In this document: positions 63,017-64,000 of the stretch, piece by piece | Layout of the letters: each line of letters opens with the position of its first letter | Numbering within the stretch: position 1 is the first letter of the stretch | From: Paenibacillus dendritiformis | GTDB taxonomy: Bacteria > Bacillota > Bacilli > Paenibacillales > Paenibacillaceae | DNA: 64,000 nt | NCBI RefSeq assembly: GCF_021654795.1 | Contig: NZ_AP025344.1 | Span: 3,100,501 to 3,164,500 of the forward strand | Reading direction: 5' to 3' | Notes under the pieces: generated by a model | Databases searched by the model: none | The model's input: the letters and a program-made list of their open reading frames with translations, nothing else | Told to the model about the DNA's origin: nothing | Program-made: the position numbers and the translations under genes

Positions 63017-63664
63017 TTAACAACGCCCGTCAATACGGCATTGCAATCCCTCGACAGATTGCGCCGGCTGCTTGGATGCTTCCCGTTCAATGGCCTGGGC
63101 CAACCGCTCTTTGCTGGCAAGTCCCTGAATGATCTGGTCGCCGATAATGAAGGTCGGCACGGCCGTAATGCGGTCCTCATACGCATGCTTGAGGGCCTCT
63201 TGGTGAGCATCCCGGTATTTGCGGGAGACGAGAGCCTCGCGAAAGGCAGCGGTGTCCAACCCTGCTTCCCCTGCCAGCTTCGTCAGCACATCGATCTCTT
63301 CAATGTTCTGCTCCTCCCGGAAAAAAGCGGCGAACACGCGATTCATATAGGCGTTGCCTTTCCCCTGCTCTTTCGCAAATTGATATCCTTCAAATGCCAA
63401 ATATGTGTACGGATGCGGGGACACCCGAGGCAGGCGCATATCGAGCCCAAGCTTCTCCGCTGTCGGCAAAATAAAGGCCTCCCATGAGCGCAGCTTCTCC
63501 GGCTCGTTCCAAGGATCAATCTTCAGATAAGGCGCTGGGCGCAGCTCAAATGGCATCCACTCTACCTCGACATCCTTCTCGTTCACAATCTCGTCCAACG
63601 GACCTTTTCCCAGATAGCAAAATGGACATATGAAATCGGAATAGGCTTTGATTTTTACCGTCAT
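63017..63664 (-). CDS. DsbA-family (FrnE-like) thiol oxidoreductase
   Basis: About 215 residues from ATG at 63664 behind AAGGTGAGGGAACG. The thioredoxin fold with catalytic CPFC lies in AYSDFICPFCYLGKGPLDEI. The all-helical insert follows. The second half holds ITAVPTFIIGDQIIQGLASK with the cis-Pro. A cysteine pair near the end (GLQCRIDGRC) resembles the extra redox site of FrnE proteins. Cytoplasmic, since no signal is present. Twin palindromic operators lie upstream. Confidence 0.87.
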   Translation of the reverse strand: MTVKIKAYSDFICPFCYLGKGPLDEIVNEKDVEVEWMPFELRPAPYLKIDPWNEPEKLRSWEAFILPTAEKLGLDMRLPRVSPHPYTYLAFEGYQFAKEQGKGNAYMNRVFAAFFREEQNIEEIDVLTKLAGEAGLDTAAFREALVSRKYRDAHQEALKHAYEDRITAVPTFIIGDQIIQGLASKERLAQAIEREASKQPAQSVEGLQCRIDGRC

Positions 63665-63697
63665 TATCGTTCCCTCACCTTCTGAACATTCCATGGT

Positions 63698-63714
63698 GTA
63701 ACATTAATAGTTAC
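63698..63714. promoter_or_regulatory. Operator candidate 1 (GTAAC-N7-GTTAC)
   Basis: GTAACATTAATAGTTAC lies 34 nt upstream of the DsbA-like start. It matches the second palindrome at 63752 in both arms and spacing. Confidence 0.5.
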
Positions 63715-63751
63715 AACCAATTCAAAAAATAGCCGCCATTCACGGCCTGAT

Positions 63752-63768
63752 GTAACTATTATAGTTAC
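63752..63768. promoter_or_regulatory. Operator candidate 2 (GTAAC-N7-GTTAC)
   Basis: GTAACTATTATAGTTAC is a near-perfect palindrome 54 bp (about five helical turns) from its twin. The pair is typical of dimeric redox-sensing regulators (HxlR/MarR/Rrf2 kinds), which would fit a thiol enzyme gene. The regulator is not identified. Confidence 0.5.
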
Positions 63769-63947
63769 AACTTAAATGATAGTCAACTTCTTTGTTTCTT
63801 ATACCAACACGATGAATATGTAATACATTTGGGCGTATTTTTTTGCAAAATCTCCTTCTTGAATCTTGATATTTTGACACTTGCGCTTTAAAGTGTTTAT
63901 GTAGCCTATTTATGGCATATTCCCAAAAATTGAAGGAGGAATTGTTG

Positions 63948-64000
63948 ATGATCGAATTTTTAAGGAGGAACGTGTGGGCATCCGTGCTGCTTTTGGCAAT
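63948..64000 (+). CDS. N-terminal fragment of a probable membrane protein (cut by the right edge)
   Basis: ATG at 63948 behind GAAGGAGGAATTGTTG opens MIEFLRRNVWASVLLLA and runs off the window. The positively charged start followed by a hydrophobic stretch fits a membrane helix. It may be a DoxX-like protein, but too little is visible to assign a family. Confidence 0.6.
   Translation, partial: MIEFLRRNVWASVLLLA

Noticed and set aside
1..64000. CRISPR arrays, tRNA and rRNA genes
   Set aside because: No spaced direct repeats with unique spacers, and no cloverleaf or rRNA segments were recognised. The regular repeats at the left edge are coding collagen repeats.

Overview
The window looks like a chromosome segment of a spore-forming, low-to-mid GC Firmicute, most likely Paenibacillus. 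The clues are strong AGGAGG-type ribosome sites with many TTG/GTG starts, a YheC/YheD spore-coat protein, a CdaS-type diadenylate cyclase, and a cholesterol-dependent cytolysin with an intact undecapeptide, close to alveolysin of Paenibacillus alvei. The species is inference.

Region 1 (1-7.7 kb): a long collagen-like (Gly-X-Y) protein with an N-terminal beta-rich head, cut by the left edge. Beside it is a glycan-modification cluster: SAM methyltransferase, NeuD-type acyltransferase, DegT aminotransferase and two GT2 glycosyltransferases. This resembles the sugar-decorated spore collagen systems of the Bacillus group.

Region 2 (7.8-11.3 kb): a ribosome-protection locus. An Lsa-type ABC-F gene lies behind a transcription attenuator. 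A Cfr-like 23S rRNA A2503 methyltransferase follows, behind its own leader peptide and hairpins. The ABC-F gene carries a frameshift just after its second Walker B motif.

Region 3 (11.3-16.7 kb): small accessory genes (DinB-like, VOC, YheC/D, a lone EutQ-like cupin, a small secreted protein) mixed with relics of Rhs, IS1380, IS66 and an SGNH-like gene.

Region 4 (16.7-31.5 kb): a glycyl-radical choline-degrading bacterial microcompartment. Leftward from 30.2 kb it encodes two shell hexamers, alcohol dehydrogenase, CutC, CutD, PduU/EutS, EutT-like, EutJ, GrpU-like shell protein, EutN vertex, EutQ, BMC fusion, aldehyde dehydrogenase, PduL and two more hexamers. A lone PocR-domain sensor lies downstream. 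A LicA-type choline kinase is transcribed divergently. Together the enzymes would split choline into trimethylamine and acetaldehyde and convert the latter to ethanol and acetyl-phosphate inside the shell.

Region 5 (31.6-45.7 kb): secreted proteins, a duplicated-start methyltransferase, an ECF sigma/anti-sigma/sugar-type ABC/HlyD operon, an AT-rich butanediol dehydrogenase-FMN reductase pair, WrbA, DoxX and ADH relics, and a tandem CdaS pair whose second copy lacks the catalytic motifs.

Region 6 (45.9-64 kb): cytolysin, MGT-type glycosyltransferase, a LysR regulator and a leucine/branched-chain degradation operon (E1alpha, E1beta, E2, acyl-CoA dehydrogenase, methylcrotonyl-CoA carboxylase, HMG-CoA lyase). 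Then come an FAD oxidoreductase, a VOC protein, three secreted proteins, and a DsbA/FrnE-like protein behind twin operators. A membrane-protein gene is cut by the right edge.
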